From: Diphasiastrum complanatum
Lineage: Eukaryota > Streptophyta > Lycopodiopsida > Lycopodiales > Lycopodiaceae
Reading direction: 5' to 3'
Assembly (NCBI GenBank): GCA_029204225.1
Contig: CM055098.1
Coordinates: 5,325,246-5,389,245 of the forward strand
DNA: 64,000 nt
Shown: piece after piece, positions 1 to 12,199 of the stretch
How positions within the stretch are numbered: the stretch's first letter is position 1
Layout of the letters: each line of letters starts with the position of its first letter
The notes under the pieces: generated by a model
What the model saw: the letters and a program-made list of their open reading frames with translations, nothing else
Database searches by the model: none
Told to the model about the DNA's origin: nothing
Translations under genes and position numbers: made by a program

Positions 1-705
1 ACGTGCAATCTACAAATAAGATGCCATATTCTTAAGAAATAGTCTCCAGATAGAGTACACCAAGGCTAAATACATTGTCCATTCGCACAGCTGAATGCCC
101 TCAGAATGTGACATCAAACTAGTTCTGGAAACTTGCAAAATGAAAATGCAGGCACTCTACGAATAATGTTGATGTAAAGTCTAGGATAGAACCTAGACAT
201 AACCCAAAAATGAGGCATGCAAAACTTTGACTCTAAAGAATCCACCCACAAAGGTACTAGACATCAACTCCATAATGCATACTATGGACTATATGCTACA
301 TCCCTACTCAACTCATCAGCACCCAGAATAGCTGCCAGTCACATGAATGAAGAACACTCCACATTAGGTTTCCTAACACCTCAGGTTACTTAAACAAAAT
401 GTACAGTTCTAGTAGCTCTAGTGGTTTATACAAACTTGCTACTAAAAGTAGAGTGAAGCTTGTAAATCAGAAAGATCACAAAAACCAAAAAGTACGATTT
501 TCTGTGCAAATGCTTGCATTCATAATTCTGTTGAGTTTTAAATGGACAAGCACCTTGATACATGTGATGATGATCTTGTACTACAAACTATTCCCTGTTC
601 CATATAGAATAGGTAACCAACATGGGGGTACAGGAACCATGCATATACATGCAAAAAAATGCGTGACATAACTCTCCGTATCAAGATTCATAGAACAATC
701 ACGAC

Positions 706-807
706 TCAAGTGTTAGGTCCAACCTTGCCACGGATCAAAATAAGTGTATCGTTTTTAGCATCCACTATAACCCTCAGTAAGGTAAGCTCGTTCTCCAGCC
801 TTGTTAA
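706..807 (-). CDS. Terminal exon of the coiled-coil gene
   Basis: Acceptor AG at 809-808 after a T-rich tract. The exon is 102 nt in phase 0 and encodes 33 residues, LTRLENELTLLRVIVDAKND then TLILIRGKVGPNT, ending in TGA at 708-706. It joins the 1161 donor in phase and continues the Leu/Glu pattern. Confidence 0.6.
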   Translation of the reverse strand, partial: LTRLENELTLLRVIVDAKNDTLILIRGKVGPNT

Positions 808-3800
808 CTGCCCAAAAACAATTTTGCACATTAAGTCGACTATTCAATATTGCAAACTTTTGTTCCTGTGTGAAAACCCATCTCTTGACTTAATCACTTT
901 AAACTTGGCAAAATATCAGAAATCCCTTATAATACAAGATATGCTCCTATATCCTAATTAAAGAATCTACAGACAAAGTGTGACAATTATCCAAAAATAC
1001 ACCCACTTGGAGCTAAGTAGATAACCATATCCAGCTTAGTATCATCTAAGAAGAGTTGACCAGCAAAATGAGCAAGTCACTTCATTTTACACATGCACTA
1101 AGTTCACGATTCAAACCAAGGATGCAAAACCTAAGTTCCTCATGAAAGTTCACCACTAACCTGTTCCAGTAGCAATTTTCCCTCCCCAGCTTCAAGGACA
1201 ACCTTTGGTGGTGACTTCCCAGTTTCAAAGCCAGATGGTTTGAAAGTAGGTAGAACATGGCGTTGGAAGGCATGGACACTGTTAGCAAGAGCACTTACTA
1301 GCCCAGCACCCTTGCTCAATGCATCTTCAAGAGATTGAATATGACCAACCATGGAGGCTTCTTGCGCAGCTGTATTTTTCTTTGCTTCCTCCAAAGCAAG
1401 GACAGACTGCTCCCTGTGATTTCTTGCTTGTTCCTTTTCGCCAAGAGCTTGTAGCAGTTGGCTTGATGTGCTTTGCAACATGGTCTTAAGCTGGTCCACT
1501 TCTAACTTAAGCTGCGATGTGCCAGCTTGCACTAATGATGCCACCTCTGCATCAAAGTGCTGGCGGAGCCTCTGGAGTTCTACACGCTGCCACAAGAAGA
1601 GGTTCTGTAAGCAAACAAAGGGTGGGCATGTAACAAGATTATGTTCATGTAGCAAGTCAGTTGCCAATGTGTCCTTTTTTGAAACATTGCTTTTGGAGAA
1701 CAGAAGAATCTAAACATTTTGCACATTAAAAGTTTTAAAGAATATTGTAATGAAATATGATTTCACACACGCATGCATATTCCTAGCTGTAGATTTCAGA
1801 TTAAATCACCTGATTTTTTTCACGATTAACAAGGTCATTTAGCTGACATTTTAACAAGTCGTTTTCATTGCGAAGTGAATGAGACAAAGCGTTTTCCACC
1901 TCAGCTGCTCTTGGATGGTTTTTCTTCTGGAATTTCAAAACTTAATAAGTTGTCTCACTCACTAGCAAAGCTTCACTCTAGGGAAGTAGTAAGTAGCACT
2001 AGAATGTGTATCTTGAAACAAAACAAGTTTTCACCTCTAGTGTTGAGCATATCTCAGCGGCACCCCTGCTCCCGTGGTGGTCTGCAATCTCAAGAAGAGG
2101 AATAAGGATATTAGCATTCCAAGTAAATCTAAGAAGATAAACAAAAGCCTTAGTTAGTCTTACATCTCAATTGACAATTACTGTCACTAACGATATTTGA
2201 TTTTTCAACAGGTAAGGACGATAAGACTTTCTAGAGCTTCCTAAGTTGCTGACATCTTTTCTTTCCGTCACTTGGAACCACCACCCTCTCATTGGGCATA
2301 CTTGCTCCCTTTTGGTAAATTTCCAATCAATTCCTCTGTTGTTCTGCTCCTTTTCAGAGCAGTCATTGCAGATCCACATTTTCTTGCATGCCAAAGGTGT
2401 AAGTTACCGTTTTTTCTTTTTTGTCTTTTAGTCTTCCAATTGATCGTCAGGCAAAGAGGCAGCTCAAACATTGGGCATCTCTTCTCAGCTTTAGGTCAAC
2501 ATATGAAATCTACTGTCTGTCACACTATGCCACTCACCAGAATTGATAGATATTTTTAACAGTAGTTAAAGTTGGTATAAGTAATACATCAAGGAAATAC
2601 AAAATACGATACAAGCTTGGATGCTTATCAACACACTAGTTTGGGGATTGACTTCCCACTTGATTAATCTCAGATTGTCATCGGAGTGACTTTCCATTGA
2701 CTTGTAATTTAAGAGGCAGGCACTGTCCCATATCTCTTCCTGCTTAGTGAATAACTAGCTGATCCTTTGTCCCTCTTGATGTGAAAATTCAGTCATTCCA
2801 TGTTGTCTTATGATTCAAAGAAACTGTGAAAATTGGAGGCAGCCATATAAGCAACCGGCACTGCCATAGAAGTGAGGGGTCACCTCATCCGAAGGTGGTA
2901 AGATGCTTGAGAGCTACAAGCAATATCTATAAGCATCCGACACCCTCAGTTGAAGTTGGCCCCAGTGCTCTTGGATGTGGTGGCCCCACCACTACATGAC
3001 AGCGGTGGTTGTTGTTGAGCTGTTGGAAATTTGATTCGACTCCAAACCCTTCATGTCACAACTACAATGCCTATCAAATTCGAGCAGCGAAAAAACTAGA
3101 GTCGAAGATCTGCAGTTTTACTCAAGATTCGAGCAGCAGACTCCATCAAATTCGAAGATCCAAACCTTCTAAATTTGTTCGAATTTCTTTGAATCTAGTT
3201 CGAATTTTGTTCAAATATTCATCGGCTCCACACTTCCTCGATTCGAATCTTCTTCAAATATTCTTCGATTTGAAAATTCAAATCTCATACATGTTTGAAT
3301 ATTGTCTAAGGTACTCTACACTATTCTTAGTACTCCTACACAGTTCAAGTACTGCACTCTCTAACAGAAATAAACCATTGTTCTGTTACAAACTTTTGAC
3401 TGCTTTTTGATGGTGATCATGTATGGAAACCCAGTACATATTAAGTGCATCTCAACCATAGGACCTATGCTAGGCTTCATTCATGGTTTCTGTATAAAAT
3501 AGCAAGCAGCCATGGGAAAGTGATTAAGCTGGTGTAGTCATAGCTACAAGCTCCTATGCTATAGACACAAAATTTTCTTGGAAACATTTGTGCTCTCTCT
3601 AGTTTGATCAGTCCTCAAACCTAGATCATCATCTTTGACTCTATGATGCTCAATTTTAATATACTAAAACATAAGCAATTTTGTTCAAATGATGTACTTT
3701 TATTTTGAATATATAAAGCCTAAAATTCAGCATTTCAGTTGACTACAGTACATTCTGATTTGTCAATCTTCTAATCTGTAACTTAGACAGTAAGTAGTTT

Positions 3801-5655
3801 GGAATCAATTTTGTTTTTATTGGTAATTGTAGAGGCAAGATCAGAGATACATTAATGTCCTTATATTTATCAAGCATTAATCCTAACATTGTGTATGACA
3901 ACAAGTGGCAATAGAACCTTCATTAGGGTAGCCATTGCCTAAGTCCAAAACAGCATCTACAAAAATATGCTTACTTCTATACGAGCCATCATGGGTTCAT
4001 ATTACGAGCCCTCACGAGTGTGCTTGTACAAGCCTCTATGAATCTACGGGTGACTACAACTCAACGAACTCTTACAAGTTCTATAAACTCGTAAGATAAG
4101 TCTGCAAGCCATTTTACGCTTGCGTTACGAGACATTACAGGCCTCTAAGACTCAGATTACAAGCTCTCACATATGCGAGCTGAATTGCCAAGTTAGGACA
4201 AGTTCCAAAACGATTACAAAAAGAAGTATTGTTGTCAATATGCAAAACAAAGGACTGCCAAAAGTCCTCAAGGTAATTCACAAGACGTTGTGGATCACTA
4301 AATGAACATAGAGGATCATTGAATGATCATACTGGATCATTTATTAGGATCATAGCAGAGAGAGACCTTATCTCCTTGCCACGTACAAGTTCAGAAATAC
4401 CTGAGCAGAACTAAGATCTTGCAGCACAGATCCAGTAGAGATCTTTGCAAAGCGTAACAATTAAACAATCAATGCAGCATTTGGAGATCCGAAGTCTCAG
4501 CAGCAACACACTTGGTTCGCAGCATCAAATTGTCATAACCAGCATGTATCACATTGTAACAGAGATAGCCAACATGCATCTCTGAGGCGTTTGAGGCAGT
4601 ATAGTTTCAAGTTTAGCATCAGCCATAGCCATATCTTCATCTAGTTTTTTTTTCAGCATTGTACAAGCACTTTTAACATTAATTCGTAGTCCTTGCATCA
4701 ATCCATGCACTTAGAGAGTGCACCCTCCCAAAATCTTGATAAAGTTTAAAACTAGCAGTTTCCTTCTCTGTCTTTATGTGATAAATGACATGCAAAGCCT
4801 TAATATTGTCATAACAATCTGTAAGGTCCGCTATCTCTGATTTAGTAATATACATAACCATGAAAATTCAAGTGTATATTCCCCAACAATTGCCTAAACG
4901 GCCATCAACATATCTTCAGTAATGCTTAACTGTTGCATCAACTAAATGCTTTATTACCAAACTTAGAAGTTAGTGCATATAACAACAGCCTTGATAAGAA
5001 TGAGTTTTCTAATTTGATATGCATTGAAAATTCATCAGATGAATATCATGTGGATATATAAATATATTGACTTAGTATTGCAAGAAGAGGAAAGGTTGCT
5101 GGATAGGCAAGGGTTATAGTCTCCTCTTTCTCCTAATTTTGTATAATAAGAACTACATAGAAAAATCTTATTTGTTGTTTCCGTACATCTGCATATTTGT
5201 AGGACGATGGTAGGCTACAGTTTGTAGCGGAATGCAGCTTGCCACATGGTGATGCTGCAGGCCGCAGGCTCCCAGGGCAAGCATACCATTGTCATGTGTA
5301 GCTGGTAATGGCTCGGAAGTCATTACCAGAGTCGGAGTCGGAACTTCCAGACATACTAGCAATTTCTGGTAGATTCTCATTTAAGTCCTTGCAACAAAAA
5401 ATTGGTTGATTGGTGAAACTAAATCTCTGCAGCAATTGTGGAGTTGGATAAGAGTTGGAACTGTCCCCAGGAATGCACAGGCTTAAATGTAGGTGGGTGT
5501 GTGAGAGGACATGACATGAGTGATATTAGCTACATTGCAAAATGGAAAAAAACACAAATGATCAAGAAAAGCCACATGACTAGGGGGAAAACATACACAA
5601 TGATGTCATCACTGTTGCTGACGGTGTTGTCATTGGTGGCGCCACCATGATGCCT
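706..5655 (-). CDS. Coiled-coil protein gene, 3' exons (start not resolved)
   Basis: The product is not recognised. Three 3' exons are well supported on the minus strand: 1926-1810, 1604-1161 and 807-706, all phase 0 with GT-AG borders. The first and second are rich in Leu/Glu/Gln heptads typical of a coiled coil (for example NENDLLKCQLNDLV and VELQRLRQHFDAEVASLVQ). The last exon encodes a compact tail ending IRGKVGPNT and a TGA stop. Three upstream small exons fit in phase and are acidic and Ser-rich: 5655-5599 (NTVSNSDDII), 5387-5327 (MSGSSDSDS) and 2081-2035 (phase 1 joins the previous one). They are less certain because a 3.2-kb intron is implied and no initiating ATG was fixed. The 1604 acceptor has a second in-frame AG 18 nt downstream (exon from 1586), so six residues may be alternatively included. 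Expected role: structural or scaffold coiled-coil protein; nothing more specific can be read. Confidence 0.6.
1161..1604 (-). CDS. Main coiled-coil exon
   Basis: 148 codons, open throughout. The acceptor is TTGCTTACAG and the donor CAG/GTTAGTGG. The Leu/Glu/Gln-rich heptads suit a coiled coil, followed by a less helical segment near LPTFKPSGFETGKSPP. An alternative acceptor 18 nt inside the exon stays in frame. Confidence 0.65.
1810..1926 (-). CDS. Coiled-coil exon
   Basis: 39 codons between acceptor ATTCCAG and donor CAG/GTGATT, phase 0 at both ends. The reading AEVENALSHSLRNENDLLKC continues into the next exon's coiled coil. Confidence 0.6.
3030..3300. repeat. Degenerate TTCGAA-rich repeat
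   Basis: About ten near-copies of ATTCGAA / TTCAAAT occur within 270 bases, on a background otherwise low in CG. The spacing is irregular. It looks like a decayed satellite-like or transposon-derived stretch. Confidence 0.35.
3985..4175. repeat. Degenerate minisatellite, TTACGAGCCTCT-like units
   Basis: Words of the form TAC(G/A)AGCC(T/A)(C/T) recur at about 3999, 4014, 4048 and beyond, mixed with reversed relatives (CTCGTAAG). This resembles a strongly decayed tandem array. Confidence 0.35.
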
Positions 5656-7560
5656 CTGAGAAAGGTATGAATGAGATGTGGATGAAGAACGATCCCCCAA
5701 TAAGCATTTCGTGAATGATGAATGAAGATGTGTCCGGCCGTTAATGTCACCACATCCTGCTATCGTGAAGAATCGACGGGGCTTGACGGTACAGTATATT
5801 TTACGCGCGAATCTACTTGATGTCTGCTGATCTGATCAGAGTTGCAATTTGGCAATGGTTGACGATGCAAAGGTAGCAAAGCTGGAAGTATTTCGTGCAA
5901 GGTGACAATTAATTTTGGCAGCTTAAACTTTGACAACTTTACTCAAGCCCGAAGATCCAATTCCGACACTAAAGGCGAGTTCGCGCACTCTAATAGACAG
6001 TGTTCTTACCAGCGACAGCGAGCAGTTAACCGTATTTGCAATCCTGCACGTGTGAACTTGAATAAGCTTAATCGCTCAGCCACTCTTTCAAGCGAGCAGA
6101 CGACAGTATGTGATATCCTTCTCGTGTGAACGCCTAAAGATTTAAGTGGAAAAATAGTCTCCATAATTCTTCATTTAGGCTCGGGTTTAATCATTTGCTG
6201 CTGATAGAAGAACAGTTCATGCCAGGGTGCTTATTACAGTGCTTGGCAAATAAAAACCTACGGCAAATCTTTTCTATGTAGACACAACATGGTATGCATG
6301 ACTTGCGCCATGTGGTGTACCAGCCAGTCTTCAAATAGATATCAATATTAAGCAAAGTGAATGCTCCAAATGCTCATCACGCATTTCATATACGATGACC
6401 GTAAATCTTCTGATAAGATGTCCGAACACGTACGACGTCTATCTAGCCTTCATCTACTTAATTTTTTACACCAGAAGCACTGTAGACTCTAGAGTCTAGA
6501 ATGCCAAGAACTTAGGTGATTCTTCCAAATCATCTTGTCAGGATAATAAACATGGTAACTAGAACCAGTTACTGAAATACTCTCTCATCAACTGCAATGA
6601 TCGGGCTGACTGAAGGTGAGGCCATGTTAAATCCATCGATTCCATCCTGTTGGCAAAGAATTTCTTGATATAAATCAAGCTCAAAAACCAGAAACCCGAT
6701 TACAAACTCAATTTGCAATCACCATTCACTCAAGCAAACAATATTCGAATGCCGGGCAGCGATTGCTTAATTTCAATTAGAAGCAAAATAAAATCTCAAT
6801 ATATACCCCACACACCTTGAGTTACATAGATGGAAGAAACTGCCATCTGATTGACCACGTGCAAAAAAGCTTGAACTCGTGAAAATTCCAAGCAGAAGAT
6901 GTAGCGAGAGTAATGAGCAGAAAGGTACGTAATTGCTGCACGACCCCCTTCCTGGTAGACTTCGTGCTGTAACCTCACTCGTCACCTTCTCAATCTTAAT
7001 GAAACGGCAGTCATGTAATGCAGACTCTCAGATTTCTAGAATGCTATGAACAAGTTCTTGATAGCAACTAATCGGCAGCGCTCACTGCGTTTCTAGAAAG
7101 CGCTCCGACGTTTCATTTTAGAAACTAACAAGTTTCTGGCAGCAATTAATCGGCAATGATGACGAGTTTTCTAGAATGCGCTCTCACGTTTCATTTCAAA
7201 ACTAACAAAGTTCTAATCAGCAACATGAGCGCTGAAGAAAGCCCCATGAAATCTGCAAATCAAGAAGAAGAAGCGCTTTCTTGATGCGGAAGGAAGGTGA
7301 CTTTTCAGCCAAAAATCTCTTTCTCGTTCAGTTACCAACAACAATAATGGACGATTTTGCGAAAAATGGATCAAACCACGCAACTCCTGCATCATAATTG
7401 TAGAGAAAACCAACATCATAGACGCTTTCGAGCATTCGATCGATCCACTTTTGCGTCAGAAGACGAAGCATTTCATCGATCGTGAGGAAGTAAACGAGAG
7501 ATGCATTTTATTGATCGCAAGCGTTGGATCCTAATGGGCCCTGATATTTTACGCCCCCCA
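5656..7560. other. Upstream region, no gene seen
   Basis: Likely contains the 5' part and promoter of the coiled-coil gene read on the minus strand, but no further exon could be fixed. Short open frames here lack recognisable motifs. Confidence 0.25.
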
Positions 7561-7572
7561 CCACTTAGATGC

Positions 7573-7690
7573 CAGCCACGTGTCAGGACTGCCAGTTGGA
7601 AACAGCTAAATGGTCCATTATTAACACGTGGCAAAATCTGTATGGTTCTGAGAGATATCCAATGATGGCGAGCTATAAATAATAGAGTGC
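7573..7690 (+). promoter_or_regulatory. Promoter-like block: two G-boxes, CCAAT, TATA
   Basis: Two CACGTG cores (7577-7582 in CCACGTGTC, 7625-7630 in ACACGTGGC) are followed by CCAAT at 7659-7663 and TATAAATAA at 7674-7682 on the plus strand. In plants such paired G-box/ABRE motifs upstream of a TATA box are typical of light- or ABA-responsive promoters. A start site near 7705-7715 would be expected. Only a 29-codon ORF with several Cys and His (7716-7805) follows directly. Confidence 0.4.
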
Positions 7691-8532
7691 CCGGGACGAC
7701 CGGTCTGGACAAAAGATGTACGGGTCAGGTCACCACCCGCCATCCTGTTGTCCATGTAGCCACCATTTTTTGGTCATATGTTTTGCTTCATTCCATTTAC
7801 TCTAATGCAAGTTGTGGATTTTTTTGCATCTCCCAACGCCCCCAAGTCCCCCTCCCGCGCTAGGCAAGGCCCACGATGGCCCGAACGTCTCCCACCATCG
7901 TACAACGCCAAAACACTCTGTAGATTTCCCTCCCATAACTTTGCCCAGCATTTATAGGGACCAAGAGTGTTGCTCACCATCAACATGAATTGGAAAAAAT
8001 GCATAGACCAAGGATGTCTTGTATAAAAAATAGTGTGTGTAGAGGTGTATAACATGTAGCACTCATAATACGTAGCACTAGAAAATTATTTTGAATATGC
8101 TCAATAGCACCATAGTTAAATATGTCATGATAATCAAATTCATATGCAAATGTGTTGATTGCCTAAGGGTGAAGGTGTCAATGGGTTGATCTTCACTTTG
8201 TCATTGGTTGGGTGGTTTGATTCCACAGTTATCATTGATGTTTTGCAACATGATCTTAAGAATCTACAAGAGGCATCCATGTATTCTTTGATCTGATATT
8301 CAACATTGATCAGTGTAAATTGAATAGATCAGATTTAGAAGAAAAATAGAAGTGAGCATTCATCAGTACACAATCACAACAAATACATAAAATAAAATCA
8401 CATGTCGTGTAGTTAGTGAATCTATATAATGAAGCTACTTGAAGTGTACATCAATCAGATAATTAAAGAAAATCCTATGAGCAATCAAGCACTAAGGTTT
8501 TCGAATAAGCTCACAATAGTTGTGCACTAAGC

Positions 8533-8714
8533 ACAATAATCCTACTCTACTATACACATGAAGTTACAGAGTTTATTGCTTAATGCAATTTTGTAAACTA
8601 CGTTACTCTAATCATGAGTGTCTACAACAATAATCCTACTCTTTTATACACATGAAGTTACAGAGTTTATTGCTTAATGCAATCTTGTAAACTATGTTAC
8701 TCTAATCATGACTG
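8533..8714. repeat. Two-copy 94-bp tandem repeat
   Basis: The segment from ACAATAATCCTACTCT at 8533 recurs at 8627 with a 94-bp period. It continues with few substitutions to about TCTAATCATGA near 8711, so the second copy is slightly shorter. Confidence 0.85.
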
Positions 8715-8831
8715 TTTGCAAGATTTGACAGATTAGAAGACTTTCCTACTTCATTTGACTAATAGTGAAGTATTTCTACTTGTAAAAATATGCTTGTGCA
8801 GCGAGATGTCATCACTATAAAATTAGGTAGA

Positions 8832-9760
8832 GAGAATGCTCCATTCTGAGTGGTACCATGAAAATGTCGAATAATGTCGTTCACCATATTTTTGAGTCAA
8901 CATTTTTGAAAAATCAAAGTAGGCGTTCTTTGAGTCAACATTATTACTTTCCTGCAACCCCAATCACATATCCACCCAAGACATCATCTCTCATACTTAC
9001 AAACCACTTGCATCACATTTTGTATAGCCACATGCATCTTCGAAGATCTGCATCTACACCATCATTTTGCTACATCCATCATTAAATCTCCCATCTAGGC
9101 CCTACACCACTCCTTTGGAAGGCCTGGCCACACCCGACCAAGTTGAGCATTTAAAGCATCTAGAGTCTCTTGTCACCTTTCGTTCCCCTCCAAATTTTGG
9201 ATGCATATCAACATCTCTTCAAACATCAACTTGAGCTCAATATCTCTTTTGACACATTTCTTATGTTGTTATAGCACGTTACCAAAAGATGTTGCACATC
9301 TAGACATTTGCTACCCTTGTACGGTTGATGAGCTACTTTATGACCCCTCCCAAACACTTGATCTGGACACTCCATGTTGGGGAATGTTCGATAACGATGC
9401 GGAATGTCGAAGCGCTATGATCCTACTATGCTTCTGTAGTTGATCGAACATGCAACTGATAGATAAGTCAATCTCTCTATCGTCTCACTCTCTTGATAGA
9501 TTGTGATTATTCAGATAATCCATTATTATGCTTGCTTATTCTAGCTTGCTTCTTGCATCTAACTTGCCTTCTCTTATTATACACTCTGTGTCTATATATA
9601 CAAAGTAACAGATAAGTACACTCTGCATTATGAACTGTAGTCAATAGGTGGACAATGATAATTATCTGCATACAATAGCATGATTGAAAAATGATGTAGT
9701 CTGCATCGGATTCCGGCAGAGAAAATACTCCATTCTGAGTGGTACTGTGATTATGGTCAA
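8832..9760. mobile_element. Possible decayed copia LTR pieces
   Basis: A 30-base segment containing CTCCATTCTGAGTGGTAC occurs near 8840 and again near 9729. A TGTTGGGGAATG at 9374 resembles a copia LTR start. No paired LTR or coding domain was found, so the assignment is weak. Confidence 0.25.
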
Positions 9761-10479
9761 TTATGTTGGGGTTGTGTGTGTTCTCCCCAATCAAAGAAAA
9801 ACAATGAATTACTATAAGGATTGAATAAACCTACTAAAGTTTAGACAATTGCTTAGATCATTTGTTTGATTAGGAGAATATATGGATATGTGTCTTATGA
9901 AGAAACTATGAGTTTCTATCTTTTTCAGTATTTTTTCTTTTTTTTCCTTGCTCTTTCCAGACTGCTGCATTCTTGAACTATGTTGGGCACACTCTACATT
10001 TTTGAACTGTTTCGTCGCACAGTTCCCAATTTTTTGGTCATGAGGAAAATACAACACTAAGTCAAAAACACTTAGAAAATAATTCTGGCCAACTCTCCCA
10101 ACAACCGTCGCATTTTTTGCGCTTTTGCAAAAAAGGTGACACTACCTTATAAACGCCTTAGAAAATGTGAAGGTGCCCTTAAAAATTGCAAAGGTCTCTT
10201 TAAGTAAAATGCGAAGGTCTGGAGCGTGAAGGCGCCATACAACAAAGCGGAAAGCAGTTGATGCATGGAAGACAATGACGGAAAACTAAAATCAGTTTTG
10301 ATTAAGGCTGATACGTTTCTTTTCATTAGAGTTTTGACTTAATCATTTTATCTGGATGATCACATAGAGGATCAGTAATATATATAGACTGATAAAGTCA
10401 GACGACAATATACACAGAACATACAGAACACACAGAAGAGACAGCAGAGGTATTGATAGTGAGTTTTAAAGATTAGTAG

Positions 10480-10988
10480 TGTTATGTCCATGACCAGTAC
10501 ATAGGATACATTATACTCCTAGACTTGGATACACGGTAGTTGTTAGTTATGCCACGTCATATTGGATGTGACCCGAAAGTAACTAATATCCTTGTGAGGC
10601 CCAGAACACACTAAGTGGAGTTTAGACAAGGTAATGAGACAGTGTATGCATGTGTAGAGTTATCAATAGCAATTCTATGAATAGTTGGTCCATGCATAGG
10701 ACTCTATTCTAGGTGAATCTATGTATAGGGGACATAGGGCTATGCATGGCTATGTTCCCAGGATGCATTAGGCTCTATATAAGAGGTCCAAACTCGCCCT
10801 ACTCCTCATCATGGTTCTTGATTCATTGCCAGGCTCTCACTCTACTTTCATGCTTCTTGTTCCTTGGCTTGGGGGTGAGGGTTCTAGAGATTGATTGGAT
10901 GCTTCTACTTGGTTGGGTGGTTTCTCCACAGTGTGTTATCCTTTTGTGTTTAGGATTTGTAAGTAGGATCTAAGGAGCTTCCCTTACA
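10480..10988 (+). mobile_element. LTR, family 1 (5' copy)
   Basis: Begins TGTTATGTCC and ends ...CTTACA just before a tRNA-iMet-type primer site. The same LTR family recurs at 59047-59270 (plus, truncated) and 59791-59290 (minus), sharing the segments TAGACTTGGATACAC and GTGAGGCCCA. A TATA-like CTCTATATAAGAGG lies inside at about 10772. Confidence 0.65.
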
Positions 10989-10989
10989 G

Positions 10990-11001
10990 TGGTATTAGAG
11001 C
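10990..11001 (+). other. Primer binding site, tRNA-iMet type
   Basis: TGGTATTAGAGC differs by one base from the usual plant TGGTATCAGAGC and lies two bases after the LTR end. Confidence 0.65.
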
Positions 11002-12190
11002 AACAGCTTGGTTGAGTGTTTGCACGTTTTTTGACAATCTGGTCTTGAAAAAGTGCGCCCTCCTACAGCTTAATTGGTTGTTCTGAACTCGCACGTGTGA
11101 GTCCTAGGTGACAGGCTGATGCAAGTGTCTTGTTCACTGAGTCTCTTTCTGTACTGAGCTTTACAACACCCAATTTGGTGTCCTGTAACCAAAGATATGA
11201 GCATCTGAAATTTTGCAATTTTGTGAGCAAACTTGGTAAAATTTCCAATTGTTCTGATTGCATGCATGACAATTTCCTATTTCGAGGTATTGTGCTTGCA
11301 TAAAATGTCTGCATGTGGTTTCTTAGAGTGATTCTGACATGCATGAGTTGGTTAGATCTGTTTTCAGTGGTCATACGCATGTACTCTAACGGTTAGATAC
11401 AAAACTGGATTTTATAGCTGACAATTTCGGTAGAATTGATTTTTTACGTAAAATTTCGTAAAGTAAAAAATCAGTTTAATGTCGCATGTCTTGCATGCCT
11501 AATGGACATTAGTGAAGTAAAATTAAGAAGAATCGAATTTTCGATTTTGATTGCTTAATAACTGACTGTGATTTTCTATGAATTTTTAGAAAACGTAAAA
11601 AAAATTTAAAAAAATTAAAAGTGCGAAAACTTGAAATTTTTAGTTTTTTTCAGTTTCTTGTAATGTCTATGAAATTGACTGAAAATAGTGATTTGACCAT
11701 ATTGGAGTCAATTTCAGTCAATTTTTGGTCAACAGTACTTCACTATGAGTTAATCAAATATTAACTAAATCTAGTAATTTCTAGGATAGATATATCGAGA
11801 TGGCCGAAGAAACTTAGAGCCCTTAGTTGAGTTCAAGTTCGTAGAACCTGATCTGGCTATGGCATCCATTAGTAGCATTCAATCAAAGATCTGCACGATC
11901 CTTGACTCCTCAGGATTGAACTTCCTATCATGGAAGGTTAAGACTTCTCTCATACTGAAAGGAGAAGGTCTATGGCCCTAGGCAAATGGCAATGAAGAAA
12001 TGCCTACGATTACAACTGGCAAAGAGCTATGAAAATGGAGAGAAAGAAACGACAAGGCAGTAGTTGTCTTATCTTCCTCCATCAAAGACAGCTTAACGCT
12101 TGATCTAGAAACACTCTCCAATGCAAAAAAAATGTGAAATACCTTGCTGACCAGATTTCAAACGAAGTCACGAAGCCAGATTATGCTCTA
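11002..12190 (+). pseudogene. gag: Retrotransposon leader and copia-type gag relic
   Basis: The leader (about 11040-11340) closely resembles 61475-61735. From about 11860 a decayed reading frame gives LNFLSWKVKTSLILKGEGLW, then WRERNDKAVVVLSSSIKDSL and NTLLTRFQTK. This is the order seen in DUF4219/UBN2-type gag of copia elements. Several stop codons interrupt it, and it is cut at about 12190 where the family-2 LTR begins. No pol follows in the same element. Confidence 0.6.
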
Positions 12191-12199
12191 GTTAATAAG

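Larger units (their letters stand above)
2082..5326 (-). other. Inferred long intron / no gene seen
   Basis: If the small exons at 5327-5387 and 2035-2081 belong together, this 3.2 kb is an intron. It holds a segment rich in TTCGAA-like words (3030-3300) and a degenerate repeat around the word TTACGAGCCTCT (3990-4170). No recognisable protein homology was seen in either strand. Confidence 0.3.

Noticed and set aside
5854-5901. Possible first exon (MVDDAKVAKLEVFRAR) on the plus strand
   Set aside because: A donor-like GTGACA follows, but no downstream partner exon was found.
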